Part shown: positions 1 through 8,219 of the stretch, piece by piece
Numbering within the stretch: position 1 is the first letter of the stretch
Layout of the letters: each line of letters opens with the position of its first letter
NCBI GenBank assembly: GCA_030066085.1
Contig: JASJCI010000040.1
Span: forward strand, 32,313 to 96,312
DNA length: 64,000 nucleotides
Source: Gammaproteobacteria bacterium
GTDB taxonomy: Bacteria; Pseudomonadota; Gammaproteobacteria; GCA-001735895
Direction: 5' to 3'
Program-made: the position numbers and the translations under genes
Notes under the pieces: model-generated
Told to the model about the DNA's origin: nothing
What the model saw: only the letters and a program-made list of their open reading frames with translations
The model's database searches: none

Positions 1-351
1 CAAATGCAAATACCACGATCTCCGCTGATCAGGATGATCCAGGTTGCCGCGGGTTTCGACGCAGCCGACCGGGAGATCGTCAGGCGCGTCGCGCACGGGG
101 ACCTGGTGATCAGCAGCGATATCCCGCTGGCGGCGGAAGCCATCGAACAAGGTGCCCTGGTGCTCAGCCCCCGTGGCGAGCTGCTGACGAAGGACAACAT
201 CGGTGCACGCCTCAACATGCGGGATTTCCTCGACAGCATGCGCTCCAGTGGTATCGAAACCGGCGGCCCTTCGGCCTTGAGCCAGGCCGACCGCAAGGCA
301 TTCGCGGATCAGCTGGACAGGCTGCTGGCACGGGCGGCAGGTTCATCCTGA
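1..351 (+). CDS. YaiI/YqxD family protein (UPF0178, DUF188), 5' end cut by window
   Basis: The reading frame is open from base 1 and ends with TGA at 349-351, so about the first 35 residues lie outside the window. The visible part matches the conserved C-terminal two thirds of the E. coli YaiI family: a [13 protein letters not shown] stretch, [15 protein letters not shown], a TMRDF-like [11 protein letters not shown], and SGIETGGP near the end. The family has a PIN-like fold and no settled cellular role. The internal ATG at 4 is not the true start, because family homology begins upstream of it. Confidence 0.9.
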   Translation, partial: QMQIPRSPLIRMIQVAAGFDAADREIVRRVAHGDLVISSDIPLAAEAIEQGALVLSPRGELLTKDNIGARLNMRDFLDSMRSSGIETGGPSALSQADRKAFADQLDRLLARAAGSS

Positions 352-497
352 CGATAGCTCGCGATGCGCCTCAGCCGATCATTGCAAAGGGCCGCGAGCG
401 CCCGGCATGGATGCCAGGTTCGACTCGATTCCCCGCTCCCGTCAGGCCATGTGCCTGCAAGATTGCCAGCTACTTCAGGCAACTGGCGGGCAGTTGT
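352..497. other. Convergent intergenic spacer, no gene seen
   Basis: This 146-base gap separates the YaiI family gene from the end of the minus-strand secreted Cys protein gene. I see no convincing ORF, RNA or terminator with a T-run. Confidence 0.5.
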
Positions 498-1064
498 TCA
501 GTCCACGATCTTGCCCGTGTCGCGGTAATAACCGGCCGCGCTAATCGCACAGTTCCTGATCGCGCTGGCCCCGTGCTTGCGCCATTTCTTATCGCACAGA
601 GCGAATATCTCGACCTCCGCATCATCATGGTTCAGCCGCTCTCGCAAAATCAGCCGCGTGTCGACACAGTCACCGACCCTGCTGATACTCTCACCCGGGT
701 AATAGTCGAGGCAATCGTCATACAGGGACCGTGCCAGTGATTTGCGCCCCAGTTCTCGCAGTGCACGGTCGAGTATGCCGGTCCTGATTTTTTCCTGTTT
801 CATCATGCAGGATCTCAATGGCCTGCCAACGACACGGTGGCGGTCGACGCAGTAATCGAACACTTCCGGCGAGTAAACAAGCTTCAGGTGTTTCAGGGTA
901 TAGTACTCGTGCTTTGCCCTGTTTCTCTCGCGTTGCAGGTCACTTTCATTGTCATCATGCGCCCCGGCGAAGGCCGGACCGGCGAGTGCGCCGACAAAAA
1001 GCACACACGGCAACACGATCCGCCTGAGCGTCAGGTAAGCCAACATGTTTATCCAGGGCCTCAT
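498..1064 (-). CDS. Secreted cysteine-containing protein of unknown function
   Basis: A 188-residue protein with an N-terminal hydrophobic stretch (about residues 8-33, ending PAFA-GAHD) that looks like a Sec signal peptide, so the product is probably periplasmic. The mature part is charged and helical in character and holds six cysteines in short D/Y-rich contexts (FDYC, RSC, DDC, GDC, ALC, RNC), which would allow three disulfides. I recognise no family. Its start codon overlaps the stop of the upstream potassium channel gene by four bases (ATGA), so the two are probably translationally coupled and may act together, which is inference. Confidence 0.7.
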   Translation of the reverse strand: MRPWINMLAYLTLRRIVLPCVLFVGALAGPAFAGAHDDNESDLQRERNRAKHEYYTLKHLKLVYSPEVFDYCVDRHRVVGRPLRSCMMKQEKIRTGILDRALRELGRKSLARSLYDDCLDYYPGESISRVGDCVDTRLILRERLNHDDAEVEIFALCDKKWRKHGASAIRNCAISAAGYYRDTGKIVD

Positions 1065-2041
1065 TCCCGGGCCATCGCCTGGTCACCCGTAGGCTTTCCG
1101 CAGTGCGGGCATCGATCGCTTTCCACCGGGTGCCCACGGCGATACTTCGACAGCTCGAGCAGTAGATCCCGCAGATCCGATTCGGACAGGTTCAGTGCCG
1201 AGCGTTTTGCCTCGAGCGCTGCGAGTTCGGCGGTATTGATGACGCCGTCGTCGAGCGCCTCGCTGACGTCGCGGCGAAGGCTCTCGCGCCGGGTATGCAG
1301 CGCCTGGTTGAATCCCGACGCGAGTATCCCCGCCGGCAGCGCAACCATGCCAATGCCGATCACGCCCATCAATCCGCCGAGGATCTTGCCGGGACCGGTG
1401 ATCGGTACCACGTCGCCGAAACCGACGGTGGTCATGGTGATGATCGACCACCACATCGCACGGGGAATGGTGCCGAATCCCTCGGGCTGGGCTTGGTGTT
1501 CTACCAGGTAGATGAGGCTGGACGTGACCACCAGCAGCAGCACCAGCACGAACAGCGATGAACCGATGACCCGCGCCTCGGCGCGCAAAACCTCGAACAA
1601 CATCGTCATCGCCGTCGAATAGCGCGTGAGCTTGAGAATGCGCAACAGGCGCATTACGCGCAGGAAACGCAGGTCGATCGACATGAATACCGACAGGTAG
1701 AAGGGCAGGATCGCCAGTAAATCGATCAGCGCCATCACGCTGAACATGTAGCGCAAACGCCCCCACAGCGGATGCCGGTAGCGGTCACGCCAGGGATTCT
1801 CGGTGACCGACCAGACCCGCATGATGTACTCGATCGTGAACACCGCTACCGAGAACACCTCGAAGGCAAAAAACCAGGCCGCCAGCGGCTGGTAGATTGC
1901 CGGTACCGACTCGAGAATCACCGCCAGCACATTGAGCGTGATCAGCCCGATCAGGGAAACATCGACCAGCCGCGAAATTGGATCCCGGGTGCGGCCGGCG
2001 TGCAATACATCGGCGGATCGCTGCTTGAGCTCCTGCAACAT
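1061..2041 (-). CDS. Voltage-gated potassium channel (Kv type, 6 TM)
   Basis: A 326-residue inner-membrane channel. An S1-S4 voltage-sensor region is visible, with S4 arginines at every third position (R125, R128, R131, R134, K137, R140). A pore loop follows with the K+ selectivity filter TVGFGD at 205-210, and S6 is about 218-245. A cytoplasmic tail follows and ends in one CPHCGKP knuckle, which is unusual. The ATG at 2041 is chosen because GGAG lies six bases upstream and homology starts there; a longer frame back to 2221 has no support. The next gene overlaps its stop by four bases. Likely role: K+ flux or membrane potential control. Confidence 0.9.
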   Translation of the reverse strand: MLQELKQRSADVLHAGRTRDPISRLVDVSLIGLITLNVLAVILESVPAIYQPLAAWFFAFEVFSVAVFTIEYIMRVWSVTENPWRDRYRHPLWGRLRYMFSVMALIDLLAILPFYLSVFMSIDLRFLRVMRLLRILKLTRYSTAMTMLFEVLRAEARVIGSSLFVLVLLLVVTSSLIYLVEHQAQPEGFGTIPRAMWWSIITMTTVGFGDVVPITGPGKILGGLMGVIGIGMVALPAGILASGFNQALHTRRESLRRDVSEALDDGVINTAELAALEAKRSALNLSESDLRDLLLELSKYRRGHPVESDRCPHCGKPTGDQAMARE

Positions 2042-2278
2042 CGGCAACTCCGTACTGGCGTCCTGTTTCGATAACCCGATTGTAAGATACACCCGGATGA
2101 CCAATCTAATGCTTTTAACCCCGAGCGCGGCACGCGGGATAGCGAACAAGTCCCGGCGCAAGCCGCAGTGTAATGATGGACTGGGCCCGCCTGGTTGGTT
2201 ACTGTGCGGGAAATCCGGCAAGAGACCGCAACCGATGACAAGACGGAGGCGTTCCTCGTGCGCCTGTTTACACTCTCA

Positions 2279-2689
2279 ATGAAAACGAGCGCACTCTGTT
2301 CGATATCTATGCTGGTCCTGTGCATGGCGCTAACGGCCCGCGCAGGCGATTTCGAATCGGCCGAGGCCCTCGCGGCACAGGGCGCCCATGCCAGTGCACT
2401 GGTACTGTATCGCAAGGCGGCGGCCAGGGGCCACCCGCTCGCCAATCACCGGGCAGGAACCTACTACATCGAGGGTATCGGTACGGATCAGAACGCGGTG
2501 GAAGCCGCGGGTTATTTTCTCGCCGGTGCACGCGCCGGCGTCGAGGACTCCATGGTCTACCTGGCAAGGCTGTACCTGCTCGGCAAAGGCCTGCCGCGCG
2601 ACTGTGAACGTGCGCGCTACTGGATTACGCGCGCGACAAGAGGCACACTCCCGCATGAATGGAAGATCGAGCTGGATGCCTGCTCTTGA
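2279..2689 (+). CDS. Secreted Sel1-repeat protein
   Basis: A 136-residue protein. The first 22 residues from the ATG at 2279 form a clean signal peptide (MKTSALCSISMLVLCMALTARA), so I prefer this start to the in-frame TTG at 2195. Two to three Sel1/TPR-like helical repeats follow, with the typical A..Y..AA..GHPLA, G..AAGYF and A.....V.LA.LYL.GKGLPRD patterns. Sel1 proteins are helical scaffolds for protein contacts, often in the periplasm. The gene is divergent from the K+ channel gene with about 240 bases between. No partner is visible. Confidence 0.75.
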   Translation: MKTSALCSISMLVLCMALTARAGDFESAEALAAQGAHASALVLYRKAAARGHPLANHRAGTYYIEGIGTDQNAVEAAGYFLAGARAGVEDSMVYLARLYLLGKGLPRDCERARYWITRATRGTLPHEWKIELDACS

Positions 2690-2763
2690 CTCGAGGTTTT
2701 TTATTTTGCCACCGTCCATAACCATGTCACCCGGGTCGAGCGTACAACCACCGCGAAGCGAGC

Positions 2764-3174
2764 ATGGCAAACGCTTGCCCGACGATCGAGATGTCAATGG
2801 TTTCCGAAGCTGCTGAAATTGTGGCCCGCGCCCTCGAAGACGATGCCCGGGCACATGAACGGGGCGAGCTCGGCGAGCTCGTGCCGCGTATCGCAGCGGT
2901 CCGCCGGCAGGTGCTGCCGATAAACGATATCCCGCGACCGGTCTTCAAGCTGGCATTGCGCTTCTGGAAGGCATGGGCACAGGTTCAAAGGCACGGCGCC
3001 CGTTATCGCGGGCCGGTGGAAAACAGCGAATGGCCGCAGATGGCGCGGACCATCGCCGAGCACGTCCGACTGGGCACCATGCCGAGCGACCGCCGGGTCA
3101 TCGATGTCTTCGTGCGCAGGCGCAGCAGCCTGACCTGGCGCGACCTCAAGGTGCTTTTCGAAAAATCGGGCTGA
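2764..3174 (+). CDS. Hypothetical protein, unknown family
   Basis: A 136-residue soluble, charged, helix-rich protein with no signal peptide or membrane segment. The middle holds a W/R-rich part (LRFWKAWAQVQRHGARYRGPVENSEWPQM in short pieces), and the C-terminus reads RRRSSLTWRDLKVLFEKSG. No family is recognised. Starts at 2764, 2791 and 2797 are all possible and none has a strong ribosome binding site. Coding is supported by frame length and codon pattern only, so this call is tentative. Confidence 0.5.
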   Translation: MANACPTIEMSMVSEAAEIVARALEDDARAHERGELGELVPRIAAVRRQVLPINDIPRPVFKLALRFWKAWAQVQRHGARYRGPVENSEWPQMARTIAEHVRLGTMPSDRRVIDVFVRRRSSLTWRDLKVLFEKSG

Positions 3175-3383
3175 TTGCGGCTACTGTAATCGCAAGCGAT
3201 CGCGGCCATGCATAATCGGCGACCGTCGGTTGACGTATACCGATTCGCGAAGCCCGGGCCGATCGCAGCCGCTTGCCGTCCCCGGTACCGGTACCGGTGC
3301 CGCCCGCGTCACTGCTGTTTTTGACCGCCGTAGTGACTCCGCCGCAATAAAGCCTGCGGCGCTAACCAGCCCGGCAACAAGAT
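3175..3383. other. Convergent spacer with a 16-bp perfect palindrome
   Basis: This 209-base gap lies between the orphan gene and yrbL. It contains the perfect palindrome CCGGTACCGGTACCGG at 3282-3297. No T-run follows on either strand, so it is not a classical terminator. No ORF or RNA gene is supported. Confidence 0.4.
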
Positions 3384-3989
3384 CTAGCCAGGGTAAGGCG
3401 TCAGACCGTTTTCTACCTGCGGAAAGGCCGAGTACCACTGGTGATAGCGCCGGTTCCAGGCACTGCGTATTTTCCTGCACGCAAGTCGCCGGCTGTAATT
3501 TACCAGCGGCAGGAAGTGGTCGTGACCGATGCCGGCAATCGCGACCAGCCGAAACTGGGCGAAGCCGAGGCGCTTGACCAGCAGGTTGGTCGGGTTCAGA
3601 TCGTGGAACACGATCCACTGGTCAAGAAAATCCTGCTTCACGCGTTCGATTTCACCGACCGCCCAGAAATTGAACTCGGGATCATTGGCCTGCAGGCAGC
3701 TCGCCAGCGAACGCGGGACCTGGCCGTCATCATCGCGCACGAGGTCGAATACGGCACCGTCGCCGAGACTGGTCTCGACGACGCCATGAAAGCGGGTCAA
3801 GTGACGAAAATCGACCGCTCGCTGCTGCAGGCCGCGAAAATATCCGATCTCGCGCCAGAAACGCCCGCTGCGCCGCTCCGCGTGCGGCACCTTGATACAG
3901 CGGTCGGGGATGTCAGGATGACGGTAACACTGCCGTTCCGTGCCCTCGGCGATGAACAGGTCCGGAGTGAGCTCCAGCGCGGCGCGCAT
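3384..3989 (-). CDS. yrbL: YrbL-like (PhoP regulatory network protein family) protein
   Basis: A 201-residue protein from the ATG at 3989. It has the YrbL pattern: an N-terminal GTERQCYRHPDIPDRCIKV segment, like a minimal kinase glycine loop plus lysine, a central REIGYFRGLQQR, and a late FHDLNPTNLLVKR that resembles a catalytic loop (HDxNxxN) of the protein-kinase/aminoglycoside-phosphotransferase fold. E. coli yrbL is PhoP/BasR-responsive and its biochemical activity is not established. The longer start at 4025 would run into the hairpin behind ftsZ, which supports 3989. The gene lies where lpxC often follows ftsZ in gammaproteobacteria. Confidence 0.8.
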   Translation of the reverse strand: MRAALELTPDLFIAEGTERQCYRHPDIPDRCIKVPHAERRSGRFWREIGYFRGLQQRAVDFRHLTRFHGVVETSLGDGAVFDLVRDDDGQVPRSLASCLQANDPEFNFWAVGEIERVKQDFLDQWIVFHDLNPTNLLVKRLGFAQFRLVAIAGIGHDHFLPLVNYSRRLACRKIRSAWNRRYHQWYSAFPQVENGLTPYPG

Positions 3990-4015
3990 CAAGCTAGCGA
4001 CGTTAATGACAGGTT

Positions 4016-4065
4016 GGGCGCCCACGCTGTCCGTCGCGTGGGCGCCCCGGCAAGAGGAGTTGCCG
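4016..4065 (-). terminator. Two tandem hairpins behind ftsZ
   Basis: Reading along the minus strand after the ftsZ stop, a 6-bp stem (CGGCAA...TTGCCG, 4048-4065, 6-base loop) is followed at once by an 11-bp perfect stem (GGGCGCCCACG at 4016-4026 with CGTGGGCGCCC at 4037-4047, 10-base loop). No U-run follows, so they may end transcription inefficiently or protect the long dcw mRNA 3' end. Confidence 0.6.
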
Positions 4066-4066
4066 T

Positions 4067-5215
4067 TTAATCAGCCTGGCGACGCAGGAAAGCCGGAATC
4101 TCGAGGTATTCCATGCTGTCCTTGTCGTCCGGCACTTCGACCGTGTCGCCGACTACTTTTTGCCGGATCGCGGTCGGGCGCTCCAGTTTCTTGTAATCGA
4201 TCTCGCCGTCGCTCTCCGGCTTGATCGCTACCGGCGGCACATCGGTGAGCACCTTGTCGGCACCGAGGCCGGTTGCGACCATGGTTACGCGCAGCTCGCC
4301 GTCGTTCATGTTGGAGTCGATGACGGTGCCGACGACGACGTTGGCGTCGGGCGATGCCAGCTCGGTAATCGCGTGGCCCACGTCGTCCAGTTCGCCGATC
4401 GCGAGATCGAGACCGGCGGTAACGTTGACCAGGATACCCTGCGCACCGGAGATATTGACGTCTTCGAGCAGCGGCGACGAAATCGCGGCCATCGCCGCCT
4501 CCTTGGCGCGGTTTTCACCGCTGGAAGAGCCGCTGCCCATCATCGCCATGCCCATCTCCGACATGACCGTGCGCACATCGGCAAAGTCGACGTTGATCAG
4601 GCCCGGGCAGGTGATCAGCTCGGCGATGCCCTGCACTGCTCCGCGCAGCACGTCATTGGCTTTCTCGAATACTTCGAGCAGCGAAGTCTGCTTGCCGAGC
4701 ACCGGCATCAGCTTGTCGTTCGGAATCGTGATCAGCGAATCGACCACGTTGGCCAGTTCCTTGATCCCGGTTTCGGCCTGGTTCATGCGCTTGGCGCGCT
4801 CGAAACCGAACGGCTTGGTTACGACTGCAACCGTTAGAATGCCCATTTCCTTCGCGATCTGCGCAATCACCGGCGCAGCGCCGGTACCGGTGCCGCCACC
4901 CATGCCGGCAGTTACGAACAGCATGTTGGCGCCGTCGATCGCCTCCTGGATACGCTCGCGATCCTCGAGCGCGGCCTGGCGGCCGATGCCCGGATCGGCG
5001 CCCGCGCCGAGACCCTTGGTGATACTGGCGCCGATTTGCATCGTCGTGCGCACGTCCATCTTCTTCAGCGCCTGCACATCGGTATTGACGCACATGTATT
5101 CCACGCCTTCGATGCCCGCCGACACCATGTGTTGCACGGCGTTACCACCGCCACCGCCGACACCGATGACCTTGATCACCGGGTCTTTGGAGTGTGAATC
5201 CATCAATTCGAACAT
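4067..5215 (-). CDS. ftsZ: Cell division GTPase FtsZ
   Basis: A 382-residue tubulin homologue that polymerises into the Z ring at midcell. The N-terminal GTPase domain has the tubulin signature GGGTGTG at residues 106-112 and the GVGGGGGNA start of the nucleotide fold at about 18-26. A C-terminal linker ends in the conserved peptide EYLEIPAFLRRQAD, which binds FtsA and ZipA. Length fits the family. It is the last gene of the dcw operon, 26 bases after ftsA. An AGGAG lies 10 bases before the ATG. Two hairpins follow the stop. Confidence 0.98.
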   Translation of the reverse strand: MFELMDSHSKDPVIKVIGVGGGGGNAVQHMVSAGIEGVEYMCVNTDVQALKKMDVRTTMQIGASITKGLGAGADPGIGRQAALEDRERIQEAIDGANMLFVTAGMGGGTGTGAAPVIAQIAKEMGILTVAVVTKPFGFERAKRMNQAETGIKELANVVDSLITIPNDKLMPVLGKQTSLLEVFEKANDVLRGAVQGIAELITCPGLINVDFADVRTVMSEMGMAMMGSGSSSGENRAKEAAMAAISSPLLEDVNISGAQGILVNVTAGLDLAIGELDDVGHAITELASPDANVVVGTVIDSNMNDGELRVTMVATGLGADKVLTDVPPVAIKPESDGEIDYKKLERPTAIRQKVVGDTVEVPDDKDSMEYLEIPAFLRRQAD

Positions 5216-5241
5216 TACGAGTGTCTCCTCTTGCTATAACT

Positions 5242-6477
5242 CTAAAAATTACCCTGAAACCAGCTCTTCATTCGCTTGAGCAGGCCGGCTTCGCTGTAGT
5301 CGTCCAGCTGGTAGCCAGACATGCCGGATTGCTGCTTGTGTCCAAAAAGCAGTAACCCGACCCCGGTTGCGTGAATCGGATTGCGCACGACGTCGACCAG
5401 TCCCGACACGTACTGCGGATAGCCCAGCCGAACCGGCATATGGAAGATTTCCTCCGCCAGTTCGATCGCACCCTCCATTTTCGAACTGCCGCCGGTCAAC
5501 ACGACCCCGGCGGCACAAATCTCTTCGAACCCGCTGCGGCGCAGTTCGGCATGCACCAGGCTCAGTAATTCCTCGTAGCGCGGCTCGACCACCTCGGCCA
5601 GCGTCTGCCGCCCGAGTCGGCGCGGTTCGCGGTCGCCGACGCTCGGCACCTCGATGGTCTCGTCCTCGGCGGCCAGCTGGCGCAGCGCGCAGGCATAACG
5701 GATCTTGAGGTCGTTGGCGTACTGGGTCGGTGTACGCAGCGCAACCGCGATATCGTTGGTGACCTGGTCGCCGGCGATCGGGATCACCGCGGTGTGGCGG
5801 ATCGCGCCGTCGGAAAACACCGCGATGTCGGTGGTGCCACCGCCGATGTCGACCAGGCAAACGCCGAGTTCCTTTTCGTCGTCGGTCAGTACCGAGCTGG
5901 CCGACGCGAGCTGTTCGAGAATCACGTCGTCGACTTCCAGCCCGCAGCGGCGCACGCACTTGATGATGTTCTGTGCCGCGCTGAGCGCGCCGGTCACCAG
6001 GTGCACCTTGGCTTCGAGGCGCACGCCCGACATGCTGATCGGGTCGCGGATCCCCTCGGAGTCGTCGATGATGAATTCCTGCGGCAGCACGTGCAGGATG
6101 CGCTGGTCGGCCGGGATCGCGACCGCCTTGGCAGCGTCGATTACGCGCGCGACGTCAGCCGTGGTGACCTCTTTTTCCTTGATCGCGACGATACCGTGTG
6201 AATTGATGCTGCGGATATGGCTGCCGGCAATGCCGGCGTAGACCGAGCGGATCTGGCAGCCGGCCATCAGCTCGGCCTCTTCCACCGCGCGCTGGATGGA
6301 CTGCACGGTCGACTCGATGTTGACCACCACGCCCTTCTTCAGCCCGCGCGAGGGCTGGGTGCCGATGCCGATGATCTCGATATCACCCTCGACGGTTACT
6401 TCGCCGACGATGGCGACGACCTTGGAGGTGCCGATATCGAGGCCGACGATCAGGTTGCCACCCGACTTCTTAGACAT
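5242..6477 (-). CDS. ftsA: Cell division protein FtsA (actin-like)
   Basis: A 411-residue actin-fold ATPase that tethers FtsZ to the membrane. It begins MSKKSGGNLIVGLDIGTSK, the phosphate-1 motif of the family. A second phosphate region (VDIGGGTTDIAVF) lies mid-protein and an adenosine motif VVLTGGSS near the end. The C-terminal amphipathic helix (LLKRMKSWFQGNF) is the membrane-targeting sequence. The ATG at 6477 is chosen over upstream codons because it starts at the conserved N-terminus and overlaps the ftsQ stop by eight bases. Confidence 0.97.
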   Translation of the reverse strand: MSKKSGGNLIVGLDIGTSKVVAIVGEVTVEGDIEIIGIGTQPSRGLKKGVVVNIESTVQSIQRAVEEAELMAGCQIRSVYAGIAGSHIRSINSHGIVAIKEKEVTTADVARVIDAAKAVAIPADQRILHVLPQEFIIDDSEGIRDPISMSGVRLEAKVHLVTGALSAAQNIIKCVRRCGLEVDDVILEQLASASSVLTDDEKELGVCLVDIGGGTTDIAVFSDGAIRHTAVIPIAGDQVTNDIAVALRTPTQYANDLKIRYACALRQLAAEDETIEVPSVGDREPRRLGRQTLAEVVEPRYEELLSLVHAELRRSGFEEICAAGVVLTGGSSKMEGAIELAEEIFHMPVRLGYPQYVSGLVDVVRNPIHATGVGLLLFGHKQQSGMSGYQLDDYSEAGLLKRMKSWFQGNF

Positions 6478-7267
6478 TGCTGTTACTCCACAAGGATGCC
6501 TTGTCGCTGGCCTGCAGGGCCTCTTCCTTCCAGGCCACCGCAAAACCGTTCGCGTAACGCAGGTCCAGGCGTTCGATACGCTCTCGCCGCGGCAGGATCT
6601 GTGTGCCGTATATCCCGACCAGGCGATCGATCTTGCGCTCTACGTCGCTGCGCCCGAGCTTGATCTCGAGACCGTTGACCAGGCTGACATCGAGCGCGCC
6701 GCGACTGTCGACGCGCAATGCGACCAGCTGTTCATCGACGCTTTCGAAGCGCGCCTGCAGGCGATAAAAGCGCTGCAGCACCCAGTCCGGCCGGTGATTG
6801 ACCGCATGTACCAGCGGCAGGTGCGTGTACGCGGCGGGATCGGCGCGAAACACGACCGCGCGATCGCTGAGCAGGTGTTCGTCATCCCAGCGCGCGACCG
6901 GTTTCTTTTCGACGATCGTAACCTGCAGCCGGTCGGGCCAGATGCGTCGCACCGATACCGAGTCGGTCCATGGTTTGTCGTGCAGCAGCTGCTGCAGCTC
7001 GTGGATGTCGAGCGAAAAGAATCCCTGGCCGAGATAAGACTGCAGCGCGGTCTCTACCTCGCGCTGATCCAGGTGCACGAAATGCCCGCTCAGGTGGATC
7101 TGGCGGATCGGCATGACGTCCTCGCCCTGGCTCAGCCACGCCCCGGCGAGGCCGAGCGGAATCAGCAGGAATATCCAGTTCCACGACTTGCGCCACTGCA
7201 GGTTGGGCTCCTGCCGTGCCGGTTGCCTGCGTTTGGCCTGGCTGCCTTTCTTGCGCCAGTTAAACAT
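6470..7267 (-). CDS. ftsQ: Cell division protein FtsQ
   Basis: A 265-residue bitopic inner-membrane protein of the FtsQLB complex. It has a basic cytoplasmic N-terminus, one membrane helix (about residues 30-46, WIFLLIPLGLAGAWLSQ), a POTRA domain (IRQIHLSGHFVHLDQREVETAL) and the beta domain with VTIVEKKPVARW. It sits between ddl and ftsA in the usual order, with its start overlapping the ddl stop by eight bases, so translation is coupled. Confidence 0.95.
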   Translation of the reverse strand: MFNWRKKGSQAKRRQPARQEPNLQWRKSWNWIFLLIPLGLAGAWLSQGEDVMPIRQIHLSGHFVHLDQREVETALQSYLGQGFFSLDIHELQQLLHDKPWTDSVSVRRIWPDRLQVTIVEKKPVARWDDEHLLSDRAVVFRADPAAYTHLPLVHAVNHRPDWVLQRFYRLQARFESVDEQLVALRVDSRGALDVSLVNGLEIKLGRSDVERKIDRLVGIYGTQILPRRERIERLDLRYANGFAVAWKEEALQASDKASLWSNSNV

Positions 7268-8219
7268 CGCTATCCTCCCTCCCGAGGGTGGACTCCAGAA
7301 TCTTCAGCACCAGCTCGGGCATTTCCAGCCCGGCCTCGCGTGCGGCCATCGGGATCAGGCTGTGGTCGGTCATACCAGGCACGGTATTGATCTCGATCAC
7401 GTAGTGACGTCCCTCGCCGTCGCGCATCAGGTCCACCCTTCCCCAGCCGCTCACGCCGGTCGCGGCGAGGCTGCGACGGACGCTGTCCTCGATCTCCGCC
7501 ACCTGGTCGTCGGCCAGGCCCGACGGGCAGGTATAGATCGTATCGTCGGCGAGATACTTGGCCTCGTAATCGTAAAAATCGCGCGGCGTCTCGAGCCGGA
7601 TAAGCGGCAGCACCGTGTCACCGATGAAACCGGCGGTATACTCGGCGCCGTCGATGAAACGCTCGGCAAACACCGCGCCGTAATGCCGCGCAGCGCGCCA
7701 GGCCGGGAACAGTTGTTCCGCTTCATGCACCGGCATCATGCCGATGCTCGACCCTTCGAGCGTGGGCTTGATGAACACCGGCAGGCCAAAATCGTTCAAC
7801 AGGCGGTCACAGTCGGCTTCGTCGTGCAGTTCGATGAAATCCGGTGTCGCTACGCCGCTGCAGCGCAGCACTTTCTTGGTCAGCACCTTGTCCATGGTCA
7901 GCGCCGCCGCACAAACTCCGCAGCCGGTGCTCGGCATACCGAGAAAGTCGAGTACCGCGCGAATCGTACCGTCCTCGCCACCACGCCCGTGCAGCACATT
8001 GAACACGCGGTCGGCCTCCAGCTCGGCAAGCTGGTGGAACGCGTGCCCGCGCAGGTCGAGCGCGAAGGCATCGACGCCGGCATCTAGCAGCGCCTGCAGC
8101 ACTGCGTCGCCGCTGTTGAGCGATACTTCGCGCTCGGCCGAGTCACCGCCCATCAGCACCGCCACGCGACCGCAGCGCTGCGCCGTACCCGGCGACGGTT
8201 TCTGCAGTTGCACGGTCAC
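7260..8219 (-). CDS. ddl: D-alanine--D-alanine ligase
   Basis: A 319-residue ATP-grasp enzyme that joins two D-alanines for the murein pentapeptide. Visible family motifs are VLMGGDSAEREVSLNSG at the N-terminus, HGRGGEDGTIRAVLDFLG, the substrate loop region KPTLEGSSIGM and the metal-binding VIEINTVPGMTDHSLIPMAA near the end. The start is GTG, overlapping the murB stop by four bases (GTGA). Position between murB and ftsQ identifies it as the DdlB-type copy. Confidence 0.96.
   Translation of the reverse strand: MTVQLQKPSPGTAQRCGRVAVLMGGDSAEREVSLNSGDAVLQALLDAGVDAFALDLRGHAFHQLAELEADRVFNVLHGRGGEDGTIRAVLDFLGMPSTGCGVCAAALTMDKVLTKKVLRCSGVATPDFIELHDEADCDRLLNDFGLPVFIKPTLEGSSIGMMPVHEAEQLFPAWRAARHYGAVFAERFIDGAEYTAGFIGDTVLPLIRLETPRDFYDYEAKYLADDTIYTCPSGLADDQVAEIEDSVRRSLAATGVSGWGRVDLMRDGEGRHYVIEINTVPGMTDHSLIPMAAREAGLEMPELVLKILESTLGREDSDV

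Noticed and set aside
3196..3203. GCGATCGC octamer, like the HIP1 repeat
   Set aside because: Only a couple of copies were noticed (another near 38407); a GC-rich genome gives these by chance.
5367..6663. Plus-strand ORFs opposite ftsA
   Set aside because: They have low-complexity Arg/Ala/Pro composition and no family match, and ftsA explains the region.
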